The notes beneath the pieces were generated by a model. That model was not told the origin of the DNA, did not search any database, and worked only from the letters and a program-made list of their open reading frames with translations. From positions 62,001-126,000 of the forward strand of contig CAWGGG010000003.1 of the NCBI GenBank assembly GCA_963822145.1: a stretch of DNA of 64,000 nucleotides, given 5' to 3'. Position 1 is the first letter of the stretch; the number at the start of each line of letters is the position of its first letter. Source of the stretch: UBA5072 sp963822145. Its GTDB lineage: Bacteria; Bacteroidota; Bacteroidia; Bacteroidales; UBA10428. A program made the position numbers and the translations under genes. Below, in pieces: positions 25,450 to 34,267 of the stretch.

Positions 25450-25841
25450 GGGATTAAATTTTGCTTTGATGTTCTAGTAATTTTGCGATGAATATAAACG
25501 CTTTTTTCAAGAAATTAGCGTTTAACAATGTTTAGATTCTAATAAATTAATATTTTTTAACTTTTTACGCTACTGCAAACATAAGGTGGTACAAAGGATT
25601 ATTAAAGCATTTTAAATTTTTTTAACAATTACAAAGATGAAATAATTATTTTTATCTACCAATTTAAATCATATTTGTCGGTCCGAGCCTGGCGTGGATT
25701 TATATCAATCGCGATAGCTGGAATTCTCCAGCGCTAATTAAAATAGCAATTTCGGTTGACAAATATTTACATAATGATATGTTTTATTTTCATACACTTT
25801 TGGGCATGGTTTTCTTTGCTAAGTTTAAACGTTTCGCATTC
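25450..25841. other. AT-rich divergent intergenic region with a GC islet
   Basis: No gene is seen. The region is very AT-rich except for about 25676-25740, where a GC-richer islet holds TCGCGA (25709-25714) and a hairpin GCTGGA-ATTC-TCCAGC (25717-25732). TTGACA follows at 25758. It must hold promoters for the kelch gene (minus) and the DUF4270 gene (plus), but no clean TAnnTTTG pair was found. Confidence 0.5.
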
Positions 25842-27158
25842 ATGAATAAGTTATCCGGATTATTATTGATATTATTAGCTTTCATTTCATGCAACAAGGA
25901 TGAAACCTTTCAGATTGGCAGCAAATATCTGGAAGCCAAGACTAACATACGCTATCTTGATTCCCTCACGGTATTAAGCTATACGGTGAAACTGGATTCT
26001 GTCAGAACATCTGGTCTGGAGACTCCGGCTATGCTGATCGGAAAACACCATGATCCTGAATTTGGAGAAATAACAGCCACCAGTTACTTCAGAATTAACC
26101 CTCCAACTTCCCTTTCTATTCCCAATAATGCGGTATACGATTCCCTGGTGTTGATCCTGCTGTATAACAATTATGCCGTTGGTGATACCAACGTGCCATA
26201 CACCATTAACGTACATCGTCTGCAAGATAAGCTGAAGACCCGGTCCGACGGATATCTGTACAATACTTCATCATTTGCCTATTTCCCCGAACTGCTCGGG
26301 ACAGTATCGCTTATGCCCAGGCCCAATACCTATGATACACTGGGTATCAAGCTGGATGATAATCTGGGTAACGAATTGTTCAATCTGATCATGGAGGAAG
26401 ATCAACTGGTTAAGGAAAGCGAGCTTTTTCACAATTATTTCAGGGGTTTCGCCCTTACCTATGACGATGCCGATAACGGGATAGTTGGGTTCAATTTTCC
26501 AACCGCAGCGGTAGCAGGCAGTGGCAGTGGTTATTTTCCCCTGATGCGTTTGTATTATCATTATTTCGATTTCACAACACTTTACAAATATGTCGATTTT
26601 CAAGTCGGTTCCGAGAACAGAGCCGTGCAGTTTAACCAGATCGGGCTCAGCAATCCGATGGTTGATTTTCCGGATCAGCAACGTGACAAACTGCCGGCAC
26701 AGGAATCCGATAACAGCACCTATATACAGGCCGGTACTGGTATTGTGACCCGGCTCGAAATACCATTCCTGAAGAGTCTGCTCGCCCTCCATGAAAACAT
26801 CCTGATCATGAAAGCGGAGATTCAGATTGAGCCGGTGCGGGACTCCTATTTCACTTATCCCCTGCCCGATAATATTTCCGTGTATTCATGTGACCGGATC
26901 AACCGCTTCAGTTCCTCCTTTACTTCAGACGGTTCACTGACCATCGATAAGATCTATCAGGAAGAAACCTGGTATACTTTTGATGTGACCGAATTTATCA
27001 AAGCCAAGCTCCGGGAAGAATCCGATGAGGTACCGTCATTACTGGTCACTGTGAAGCCTGAAGGACTTTACAGCACCATCAACAGGGTTTTACTGGGCAG
27101 TCAGATGAATCGTGACAACGGTATAAAATTGAAAATTTATTACATCAATTATCAGTAA
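25842..27158 (+). CDS. DUF4270 lipoprotein
   Basis: 438 residues from the ATG at 25842 (MNKLSGLLLILLAFISC), which puts the lipobox cysteine at residue 17; the longer frame from 25779 adds an unrelated N-terminus. The mature protein begins NKDETFQIGSKYLEAKTNI and shows the DUF4270 pattern, including LIGKHHDPEFGEITATSYFR, an early block of beta strands (AVYDSLVLILLYNNY), and the C-terminal segment WYTFDVTEFIKAKL. DUF4270 proteins are surface or periplasmic lipoproteins of unknown role in Bacteroidota. It is followed 10 bases later by a FadL-like barrel gene, probably in one operon. Confidence 0.85.
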   Translation: MNKLSGLLLILLAFISCNKDETFQIGSKYLEAKTNIRYLDSLTVLSYTVKLDSVRTSGLETPAMLIGKHHDPEFGEITATSYFRINPPTSLSIPNNAVYDSLVLILLYNNYAVGDTNVPYTINVHRLQDKLKTRSDGYLYNTSSFAYFPELLGTVSLMPRPNTYDTLGIKLDDNLGNELFNLIMEEDQLVKESELFHNYFRGFALTYDDADNGIVGFNFPTAAVAGSGSGYFPLMRLYYHYFDFTTLYKYVDFQVGSENRAVQFNQIGLSNPMVDFPDQQRDKLPAQESDNSTYIQAGTGIVTRLEIPFLKSLLALHENILIMKAEIQIEPVRDSYFTYPLPDNISVYSCDRINRFSSSFTSDGSLTIDKIYQEETWYTFDVTEFIKAKLREESDEVPSLLVTVKPEGLYSTINRVLLGSQMNRDNGIKLKIYYINYQ

Positions 27159-27168
27159 AGGATTTATA

Positions 27169-28407
27169 ATGAGAAAGCTGCTGCTCCTTATCACAACATT
27201 GCTGTTTCACCTGGTTGTATTTCCGCAGAAAGCCTCCCATCTGCCCTACTCCATTTTTGGGATCGGTGAGCTCAATCCCAAAGGATCTGTAAGGAATATC
27301 GGTATGGGAAGATCGGGCCTGGCCTTATCCTCTGATTCCTATCTCAATAACCTGAATCCTGCTTCCTATCATGCGATTGATAGCATATCCTTCTTTTTTG
27401 ACATTGGCGTTGGCGGAAGTTTTGTAAAATATCAGACAACAACAGCCACGCAATACGGAAATGACGTCAACCTGAGGAATTTTGCCATGGGATTGCGGAT
27501 TACACGAAACTGGTCAGCCAGTGTCGGAATCGCTCCCTATTCATCCGTAGCCTATAAGATTCAGGCTGACAGTGATGTGGAAGGCACCAACTTTGAGGTA
27601 AAAAATGAATTAACAGGCAGCGGCGGATTGAACCATTTGTACTGGGATAATTCTTATGTATTGTTCAACCACCTTAGCCTGGGCATAAATTTTACCTATC
27701 TTTTTGGCAATATCGTCACCGAAGAAAGGCTTCACTATTATCTGTTTGAGAATGATATTTATTCCAAGAGAACGGATAACCTGAAGAAACTCTTTGTTGA
27801 TTTTGGTGTTCAGTACTTTTTCAATTTAAAAGAGAAAACACAGATTACCCTGGGTGCAATTTATGGAAACAGTCACAAACTCGACTTTGAAGAAAATCTG
27901 ACCATTTCCGACACTAAAGGTACGGTTATCGAAGACCGGGTAACCACCCGGGGCAATTACAATCTTCCGTATCATCTCGGAGGCGGTATTGCTGTTGAAT
28001 ATGACAAAAAACTGACTTTCAGTGCCGACTATATCTTCAATGACTATTCCACTACCTATGCCCTTGGTGAGAACTACAACTATCAGAATACCAATACCTA
28101 CCGGGTGGGAATAGAGTATATTCCCTCTCGACTGAATAAATATGGTTACCTGGGCAGGATGAACTACCGCGCAGGTTACTATCATGAAGATTCCAATTTG
28201 GAGATTAATAAAACGACCTTCTCCGACGACGGATTTTCACTCGGCATAGGACTGCCTTTTGCACAGAACAAAAGCAGTATCAACATTGCTTACAATTATG
28301 GTATCAAGGGTACACTTGACAATGGCCTCATCAAGGAAAGATACCATATGTTCGTTGTCAGCGTAACACTGCATGACTGGTGGTTCATCAAAAAACAATT
28401 TGATTGA
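27169..28407 (+). CDS. FadL/OmpP1-like outer-membrane barrel
   Basis: 412 residues with a signal peptide (LLLLITTLLFHLVVFPQ). The mature N-terminus SHLPYSIFGIGELNPKGSVR and the following RNIGMGRSGLALSSDSYLNNLNPAS resemble the start of FadL/TodX-type hydrocarbon or fatty-acid channels in Bacteroidota, followed by about 14 strands. Placement right after a DUF4270 gene is recurrent in the phylum, so the two products may work together at the outer membrane. The substrate is unknown. A strong terminator follows the stop. Confidence 0.75.
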   Translation: MRKLLLLITTLLFHLVVFPQKASHLPYSIFGIGELNPKGSVRNIGMGRSGLALSSDSYLNNLNPASYHAIDSISFFFDIGVGGSFVKYQTTTATQYGNDVNLRNFAMGLRITRNWSASVGIAPYSSVAYKIQADSDVEGTNFEVKNELTGSGGLNHLYWDNSYVLFNHLSLGINFTYLFGNIVTEERLHYYLFENDIYSKRTDNLKKLFVDFGVQYFFNLKEKTQITLGAIYGNSHKLDFEENLTISDTKGTVIEDRVTTRGNYNLPYHLGGGIAVEYDKKLTFSADYIFNDYSTTYALGENYNYQNTNTYRVGIEYIPSRLNKYGYLGRMNYRAGYYHEDSNLEINKTTFSDDGFSLGIGLPFAQNKSSINIAYNYGIKGTLDNGLIKERYHMFVVSVTLHDWWFIKKQFD

Positions 28408-28416
28408 TCCTGAAAC

Positions 28417-28448
28417 AAAAAACCACCTGGACCTGCAGGTGGTTTTTT
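28417..28448. terminator. Bidirectional intrinsic terminator
   Basis: A perfect 13-base-pair stem (28417-28429 with 28436-28448), loop GACCTG, flanked by A6 and T6 so that it works in both directions. It separates the barrel gene from the convergent small gene. Confidence 0.85.
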
Positions 28449-28475
28449 GCTTCAGCAAAATAATTGGGAAAACCC

Positions 28476-28682
28476 TTAGTAAGTGAACTGATACCTTTTC
28501 CTGAGCTCCTTCTGATATCCACTTATTCTTTGTTCCAGATCATCAATCTCAGTTCTGAGCTTGTTGGTATCATGTCCCTCTGATTCGAGTTCACGAATGA
28601 AGCGCCTGTTAATGATGATTTTCTTCTGGCATTCGTAAATGCTTGAGATCAGACTCTTAATGTTGTACTTTACATCAAGCAT
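28476..28682 (-). CDS. Small coiled-coil protein, unknown
   Basis: 68 residues, almost entirely helical and charged (NIKSLISSIYECQKKI, FIRELESEGHDTNKLRTEID, LEQRISGYQKELRKRY), with heptad-like spacing of hydrophobics suggesting a short coiled coil. No signal or membrane segment is present. I do not recognise the family. It has its own terminator (shared with the convergent barrel gene) and a reasonable ATG, so it is likely real. Confidence 0.6.
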   Translation of the reverse strand: MLDVKYNIKSLISSIYECQKKIIINRRFIRELESEGHDTNKLRTEIDDLEQRISGYQKELRKRYQFTY

Positions 28683-29038
28683 AGCGACAGGGATTAGTTT
28701 GTAGATTGCCTTTAAATGTCACTTAATTTAATAAACCAACAAGGAACATTTCATTTATTAAACCAAGCTAATTTATTACTTATTAACTACTTTTTCAACA
28801 TTTTTGTTTCATTATTCAAGGCTTTTTTTTAGTTTTTAACAAAATTTTTGATAAAAGCCGTTATCCCCGATCTGATAAAATTGGAAATCGACCGCCATTC
28901 CTGGAATCAAAGCGGAAAATGAAACAACCCCTGTAGCTGACAGGGGCTGTTCACTAACCTTAAAATAACCCTAAAATTAACCACTTAAAATACTAACTGA
29001 ACTCTTAACCCTAATGATCTTACAGTTATGGTTTTACA
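28683..29038. other. AT-rich intergenic region with a possible terminator
   Basis: No gene is seen. A hairpin CCCCTGT-AGCTG-ACAGGGG (28928-28946) followed on the minus strand by T-rich sequence may end the efflux operon that comes in from the right. The rest is AT-rich and includes repeated CTTAACCCTAA-like words (about 28960-29010). Confidence 0.45.
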
Positions 29039-30166
29039 TTATCCCTGCGCCCCTTCTTCGGCAGGTTTCTTAACTTCTTCCTTCTTCTGGCCTTTAATTT
29101 TGTCTTTGATCCCCACGCCTTCCTTAACCTCTATGTTGACACCATCTGAAAGTCCTGTTTTGATATAACGCTTTTCAAATACCTGGGGTTGCGTTTCAAT
29201 CTCCACATAGGCTGAATCACCTTCCTTCTCAAATTGGATAAGGCTTTCGGGGATCACCATGACACTATCCTTCCGATCAAGAACAATATCAGCATTGGCA
29301 CTGTATCCGGCCCTGATGAATGAATTCTCTTTCAGTTTCACGTCGGCCTTGATCTCGAACTGTATGGCGCCGTTTTCTTCTTTGCCTTTTGGGGCAATAT
29401 ATTCCAGTTCCGCATCAAATTGCTCTTCATCAATGGCGCCGATGGAAAGGATCAGCGGCATGCCCAGTTTCAGTTTGCCTACCTCGGTCTCATCCACCTT
29501 GCCTTCAAAGATCATTTCACCCATGTCGGCCACGCTGGCAATAGTAGTTCCTTCATTAAAAGTATTGGACTCAATGACAGAATTTCCCACCTCAACCGGA
29601 ACATCAAGCACCATGCCCTCGATGGTGGAGCGGATCAGCGTATTGGTTGCCGTGCCAGCCTTTTTGGAAACACCCTCCTTGATCAGCTGAAGATTGGATT
29701 CAGCAGATTCCATTTCTTCCAGAGAATTCAGGTAAGTAAGCCGGAACTGCTGGAATTCAGCTTCGGGTATTACTCCCTGCTCGTAAACCTTTTTCTGCCG
29801 TTCATATACCACCTTGGCGTCTTCGTAATTAATCTTCGCTTTATTGAGTCTTGATTCCGCGTTATTCAGCTCCACCATGTTGGGAATAATTTTCACCCGG
29901 GCAATCAGATCGCCCTTTTTCACCTGCTGGCCTGCCTCAATGAAAACCTCTTCCACAATTCCCGAAACTTGCGGCTTTATTTGAATTTCCTTGCGGGGAA
30001 CCACTGAGCCTGTTGCCACCGTCTTTTTAATTACATTGCTTATAAACGGTGTCTTCACTTCATATATAACAGGTTTTTTCTTTGATTTCTGGTACAGGAA
30101 AAACATGGTTCCGCCTATGGCTCCAATAATAACAACCAGTACAACGATTCTTAAAACTTTTTTCAT
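29039..30166 (-). CDS. MacA-like periplasmic adaptor (HlyD family)
   Basis: 375 residues. One N-terminal membrane segment (RIVVLVVIIGAIGGTMFFLY) is followed by a split biotinyl-lipoyl domain (QIKPQVSGIVEEVFIEAGQQVKKGDLIARV and later IRSTIEGMVLDVPVEVGNSV), an alpha-hairpin (NNAESRLNKAKINYEDAKVV onwards), a beta-barrel domain, and a Lys/Glu-rich tail. It links an inner-membrane MacB-type transporter to an outer-membrane channel. It is the last gene of a minus-strand run with two permeases and an ATPase. No TolC-like gene is present here. Confidence 0.9.
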   Translation of the reverse strand: MKKVLRIVVLVVIIGAIGGTMFFLYQKSKKKPVIYEVKTPFISNVIKKTVATGSVVPRKEIQIKPQVSGIVEEVFIEAGQQVKKGDLIARVKIIPNMVELNNAESRLNKAKINYEDAKVVYERQKKVYEQGVIPEAEFQQFRLTYLNSLEEMESAESNLQLIKEGVSKKAGTATNTLIRSTIEGMVLDVPVEVGNSVIESNTFNEGTTIASVADMGEMIFEGKVDETEVGKLKLGMPLILSIGAIDEEQFDAELEYIAPKGKEENGAIQFEIKADVKLKENSFIRAGYSANADIVLDRKDSVMVIPESLIQFEKEGDSAYVEIETQPQVFEKRYIKTGLSDGVNIEVKEGVGIKDKIKGQKKEEVKKPAEEGAQG

Positions 30167-30197
30167 GGATATCGATTTAATAGATTGATTTTTACTT

Positions 30198-31463
30198 TCA
30201 GTCAGCCCGCAAGGCTTCCACGGGTTTAATACTCACTGCCTTACGTGCTGGAATAAACCCGGCGAACAGCCCTGCAGCGATCAGCACAATTAATGCCGTT
30301 ACAGCAATATTGAAATCCACACCCGGATTCTTGAACATTTCAGCGTCTGTTCCGGATTTTATCATCTGGTAATTGATGAATTCAAGAATACCCACTCCCA
30401 GCACCAATCCGATCATTCCGGAAATAGCCGTCAAAACCACGGATTCCATCAGGATCTGGCTGATCACTTTCCAGGGCGTGGCACCAATGGACCGCTGTAT
30501 GCCTATTTCCTTGGTCCGTTCCTTCACCACGATCAGCATGATATTGCTGACACCGACAACGCCGGCGAACAGGGTGCCAATGCCGACGATCCAGATCAGG
30601 GTGCTGATTCCGGTAAACAAGCCCTTCATTTTCCTGAACTCCTCTTCGAGGTTGAAATGACCAAAGGCCTGCTCATCGTCCGGGGCAATTTTATTTCTTT
30701 GGGCAATAAGCGACATGCATTTCTTTTCTACCACCGAGACCGGAATGTTATTCTTGCCGGTAACAGCAAAGAAATGCACTTCATCACCCATATTATATGC
30801 TATTTGAAGCGAAGTAAAGGGAATAAAAATTGACTTTTCCTTATCTCCGCCGAAACTCATGTTCTTATTCTTGGGTTCGAACACTCCGACCACCTGAAAA
30901 TATACACCCCTGACACGGATATACTGTCCGATGGGATTTTCGTCGGGATTGAAGAGCTCATCCCTGACCCGGTTGCCGATCACAGCCACTTTACGATTCT
31001 CCAGTATATCAATATCGTTGATCACCCTGCCTGAAAGCATGACCACCGGATCTACCTTAAAAAAATCAGGATAATCGCCGAAAATATCATAAGATGCTGT
31101 TTTGAGTCCTCTCACCACATTGTTCTCGCCATTACCTGACCAGGGCTGAAGGCGGGGTGCCAGCAGGTCTATTTCCGGGATATTCTGTCTCAGCGCTTTC
31201 ATATCTTCATTATCAAACATCCAGAACCGTCCGCGGGGCAATCCTTTGTAAGGAATGGTGGTTTGCCTCGTCCAAATGAAGGCACTGTTGGTAGCGAAAT
31301 CCTGAAATCCGTCGAATACGGAGTTTTCTAAGCCTCTCCCTGAACCCATCATAATGATGAGCATAAAGATGCCCCAGAAAACGCCGAAGGCCGTCATGAA
31401 TGTACGGAGCCTGTTGCTTTTCAGCGTACTGTAAATTTCCTGCCACCTGTCCCTGTCAAACAT
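30198..31463 (-). CDS. MacB-type ABC transporter permease (FtsX family)
   Basis: 421 residues with an N-terminal membrane helix (TFMTAFGVFWGIFMLIIMMG), a large periplasmic MacB-PCD domain, then three C-terminal helices with the FtsX signature GVSNIMLIVVKERTKEIGIQRSIGATP. It ends IPARKAVSIKPVEALRAD. It exports peptides, lipids or drugs with the ATPase and adaptor of the same operon. It is intact and similar along its length to the damaged permease just upstream, so the two probably form a heterodimer in the native system. Confidence 0.9.
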   Translation of the reverse strand: MFDRDRWQEIYSTLKSNRLRTFMTAFGVFWGIFMLIIMMGSGRGLENSVFDGFQDFATNSAFIWTRQTTIPYKGLPRGRFWMFDNEDMKALRQNIPEIDLLAPRLQPWSGNGENNVVRGLKTASYDIFGDYPDFFKVDPVVMLSGRVINDIDILENRKVAVIGNRVRDELFNPDENPIGQYIRVRGVYFQVVGVFEPKNKNMSFGGDKEKSIFIPFTSLQIAYNMGDEVHFFAVTGKNNIPVSVVEKKCMSLIAQRNKIAPDDEQAFGHFNLEEEFRKMKGLFTGISTLIWIVGIGTLFAGVVGVSNIMLIVVKERTKEIGIQRSIGATPWKVISQILMESVVLTAISGMIGLVLGVGILEFINYQMIKSGTDAEMFKNPGVDFNIAVTALIVLIAAGLFAGFIPARKAVSIKPVEALRAD

Positions 31464-31475
31464 ATCTCTTTAGTA

Positions 31476-32713
31476 TTATTCGTCTCGTAATGCTACAACC
31501 GGCCTGATCTTTCGATGCCTTGATCGCCGGCATCAAGCCTGCCAGCGTTCCGGCAATGATCAGCACACCCGTTGAAACAAGCGCAACGGTAAAATCAACT
31601 TCCGGATTCTGGAAGAAGTCATTTTGTGGCAATATCGAAGAAATCAGACTTAACAAACCAACCCCCAAAACCAGTCCGATATATCCGGCCAAACCAGTGA
31701 TCAGTAATGCTTCAAGCAGAATCATGCCAACCACCGAGTAGGGCGTGGCCCCGATGGCCTTGCGAATTCCTATTTCCTTGGTACGTTCGTTCACTACGAT
31801 GATCATGATGTTGCTCACGCCCACAATTCCGGCGATAATGGTAAATGCTCCGATGATGGATACAAAGATCTGGATGCCCAGGAAAAGGTTGGTGAACTTC
31901 TTGTATTCCTTCAGGGTGTTCCACATCCACATGGCATTCTGATCTTCCTTATCGTAATTATGCCTTTCGGCGAACTTTGTTTTGATGGTTTTCTCAAGCA
32001 CCTCGCTTTCCGCGGCACTCAGATTGCTGGTTACAGCAAAACTGTGAACCCGGTCCGCCCCACCGGAGATCATCTGCGCCGTGGAAATGGGCAGGTATAC
32101 CCGCGTGGCATCTCTTTCATTCTTATCGCTAAATACACCCACAACCTGAAAAGGGATATTGTTGACTTTGATATATTCACCAATCGGATTTTTCCGTTTT
32201 TAAACAAGGCTTCTTAACAGGTTCACCAATGGCTGCAACCTTTCTTCTTTTCTGAATATCAATCTGGTTCAGGAAACGGCCTTCCAAGCATGGTGGCATT
32301 TTCAATATCGAAATAATCGGGATGTAGCAGCGATCAGATCAAAAACCCCATATTCCTGTTGGTACGGATATAACCCTGTTTTGCCACATATAAGTAATGT
32401 GAGGATATTTTGTCAAGACCATCCACCGATTTGACGTGAGATACGTCATAATCCTCATTGGTGAAATCTGAATTTCCCGTCCGGCCTGCAGGCCTTTATA
32501 TGCCTTACTCGTGGTTCCCGCACCGAACTGGATCATGTTTACTGCATCCTGTCTGAACTGGGCATCAATACCGTTCTGAAGGCCCTTGCCGGAGCCCAGC
32601 AGGATGATCAGCATAAAAATACCCCATGCTACACTGAAGCCCGTCAGGAAGGTGCGCATCCGGTTCTTGTTGATCGTGCTGAAAATCTCCTGCCATTTGT
32701 CAAGATCGAACAT
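31476..32713 (-). pseudogene. MacB-type permease with at least seven frameshifts
   Basis: The N-terminus (MFDLDKWQEIFSTINKNR) and the C-terminal part (GVSNIMIIVVNERTKEIGIR) are clearly an FtsX/MacB permease like its neighbour. Between them the frame changes repeatedly, yet translating across each break recovers sensible sequence: FTNEDYDVSHVKSVDGLDKI, SHYLYVAKQGYIRTNRNMGF, DLIAAT, HPDYFDIENATMLGR, RFLNQIDIQKRRKVAAIGEP, LFKNGK, NPIGEYIKVNNIPFQVVGVF. Inferred single-base indels lie near 32464, 32343, 32326, 32280, 32210, 32191 and 31511. After correction the protein ends KIRPVVALRDE at 31476, 13 bases before the next gene. Confidence 0.85.
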
Positions 32714-32724
32714 AAGCCAAGGGT

Positions 32725-33435
32725 TTAAAAGGATGAAACTGCTTTGAAAGGTGATTTATGGTAGATAATATCCTCGATCACACCGTCTTTCAGTTTGATG
32801 GATCGCTGGGTGCGCATGGCAATGTCATGCTCGTGTGTAACTATGATTATCGTTATGCCCGCTTCATTAATTTCCTGCAGGATGTCCATAACTTCCATGG
32901 ACGTAACGGAATCAAGGGCGCCGGTAGGTTCATCAGCCAGTATCACTTTTGGCTTACCGATCAGTGACCGGGCAATGGCGATACGCTGCTTCTGCCCGCC
33001 CGAAAGCTCGCTCGGGAGATGCGTCCACCAGTCTTTTAATCCAACCCTGTCGAGGTATTCCATGGCAATCTGATTCCTTTTCCTTCGGGCAACACCCTGG
33101 TAATAAAGCGGCAAGGCAACATTTTCAAGAGCGTTCTTGAACGATATGAGGTTGAAACTTTGAAATACGAACCCGATGGTGTGGTTTCGCAGCCGCGCAG
33201 CTTTAGTTTCGTTAATATCCCGGATGAGCATACCGTTCAGGTAATACTCACCGGCATCATAGTTATCCAGAATACCAAGAACATTCAGTAAAGTGGATTT
33301 TCCAGACCCTGAAGCGCCCATGACGGACACCATTTCACCCTCGTCAATTTCAAGGCTGATTCCTTTTAAAACATGCAGTGAGTTGGCCCCGGTAACATAA
33401 GATTTGTGAACGTTCTTGAGTGTTATCATGTTCAA
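32725..33435 (-). CDS. MacB/LolD-type ABC transporter ATPase
   Basis: 236 residues (ATG at 33435 or 33429). Walker A MGASGSGKSTLLNVLG, Q-loop FVFQSFNLI, signature LSGGQKQRIAIARSL, Walker B VILADEPTGALDS and the switch His in VTHEHDIAMR. It is the first gene of the minus-strand efflux operon and would power the two FtsX-type permeases. It belongs to the MacB/LolD group, in which the ATPase is a separate protein. Confidence 0.93.
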   Translation of the reverse strand: MNMITLKNVHKSYVTGANSLHVLKGISLEIDEGEMVSVMGASGSGKSTLLNVLGILDNYDAGEYYLNGMLIRDINETKAARLRNHTIGFVFQSFNLISFKNALENVALPLYYQGVARRKRNQIAMEYLDRVGLKDWWTHLPSELSGGQKQRIAIARSLIGKPKVILADEPTGALDSVTSMEVMDILQEINEAGITIIIVTHEHDIAMRTQRSIKLKDGVIEDIIYHKSPFKAVSSF

Positions 33436-33685
33436 ACGGTTAAATGATTAGGAATTACAAATCAAATATTATACCATTCATTGTATTCTATTGAGAATCT
33501 AATTAATAATTTCATTATCGGGTAGAAATCTTCGCTACAGTTCAGAAAGATTTTGTACCGTTATGATACATGAAATGTCCGATTATGAACACAAATAAAA
33601 AAAAGATCTGCGACGCAACCTTTTTTTCTCTTGCAGCATCAATTATTCAGCAGCTCCGAAGCAGGTAAAATACCATTTAAAACCT

Positions 33686-33693
33686 TAATTTTG
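33686..33693 (+). promoter_or_regulatory. -7 promoter element before the ECF sigma gene
   Basis: TAATTTTG matches TAnnTTTG. Transcription would begin near 33700, only about 7 bases before the GTG at 33707, giving a nearly leaderless transcript. No convincing -33 element is seen. Confidence 0.4.
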
Positions 33694-33706
33694 AGTCGCT
33701 AAAACA

Positions 33707-34264
33707 GTGTATTTGGTTGACCGGTTAAATAAGATAGTGCGCGCCTGCCAGGAGAACAATCCGGTTGCACAGCGTGAATTGTACGATATGTTCAAATCGA
33801 AGATGTTTGGAGTTTGCCTGCGGTATGCGGGTAATTATGATGATGCGCAGGATATCATGCAGGAAGGATTCCTGAAAGTATTTGAGAAGATCCACCAGTT
33901 TGGATTCAAGGGAGCCTTTGAAGGCTGGATACGCAGGATCATGGTAAACACCGCCCTCGAAAAATACAGGCTGCATTACCGCCAGGTTATGGTCGGCGAA
34001 AACATCGCAGAAATAGAATATGAACATGAATCCGATATAGTTGCAGACATTGACATGGTTGCACTGGTAAAAATCATACAGGATCTGTCTCCCCGATACC
34101 GTATAGTCTTCAACCTGTATGCCCTCGAAGGCTATTCCCACAAGGAGATCAGCGAGATGCTGCAGATAACGGAAGGAACATCCAAATCCAATTTATCCAG
34201 GGCGCGAACCATATTGCAGGAAAAGGTGAATAAGTACTATTTTAAATCGGCTCAAACATCCTGA
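33707..34264 (+). CDS. ECF-type RNA polymerase sigma factor
   Basis: 185 residues from a GTG start. Region 2 (about 20-90) has RELYDMFKSKMFGVCLRYAG and DDAQDIMQEGFLKVFEKI followed by GWIRRIMVNTALEKYR. Region 4 (about 125-175) has LSPRYRIVFNLYALEGYSHK and a helix-turn-helix EISEMLQITEGTSKSNLSRAR. No region 1 or 3 is present, as expected for group 4 factors. The next gene, 3 bases after the stop, encodes a protein with an anti-sigma-like N-terminus fused to an outer-membrane barrel, so this sigma is probably held inactive until an envelope signal releases it. The regulon cannot be inferred. Confidence 0.93.
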   Translation: MYLVDRLNKIVRACQENNPVAQRELYDMFKSKMFGVCLRYAGNYDDAQDIMQEGFLKVFEKIHQFGFKGAFEGWIRRIMVNTALEKYRLHYRQVMVGENIAEIEYEHESDIVADIDMVALVKIIQDLSPRYRIVFNLYALEGYSHKEISEMLQITEGTSKSNLSRARTILQEKVNKYYFKSAQTS

Positions 34265-34267
34265 TAT

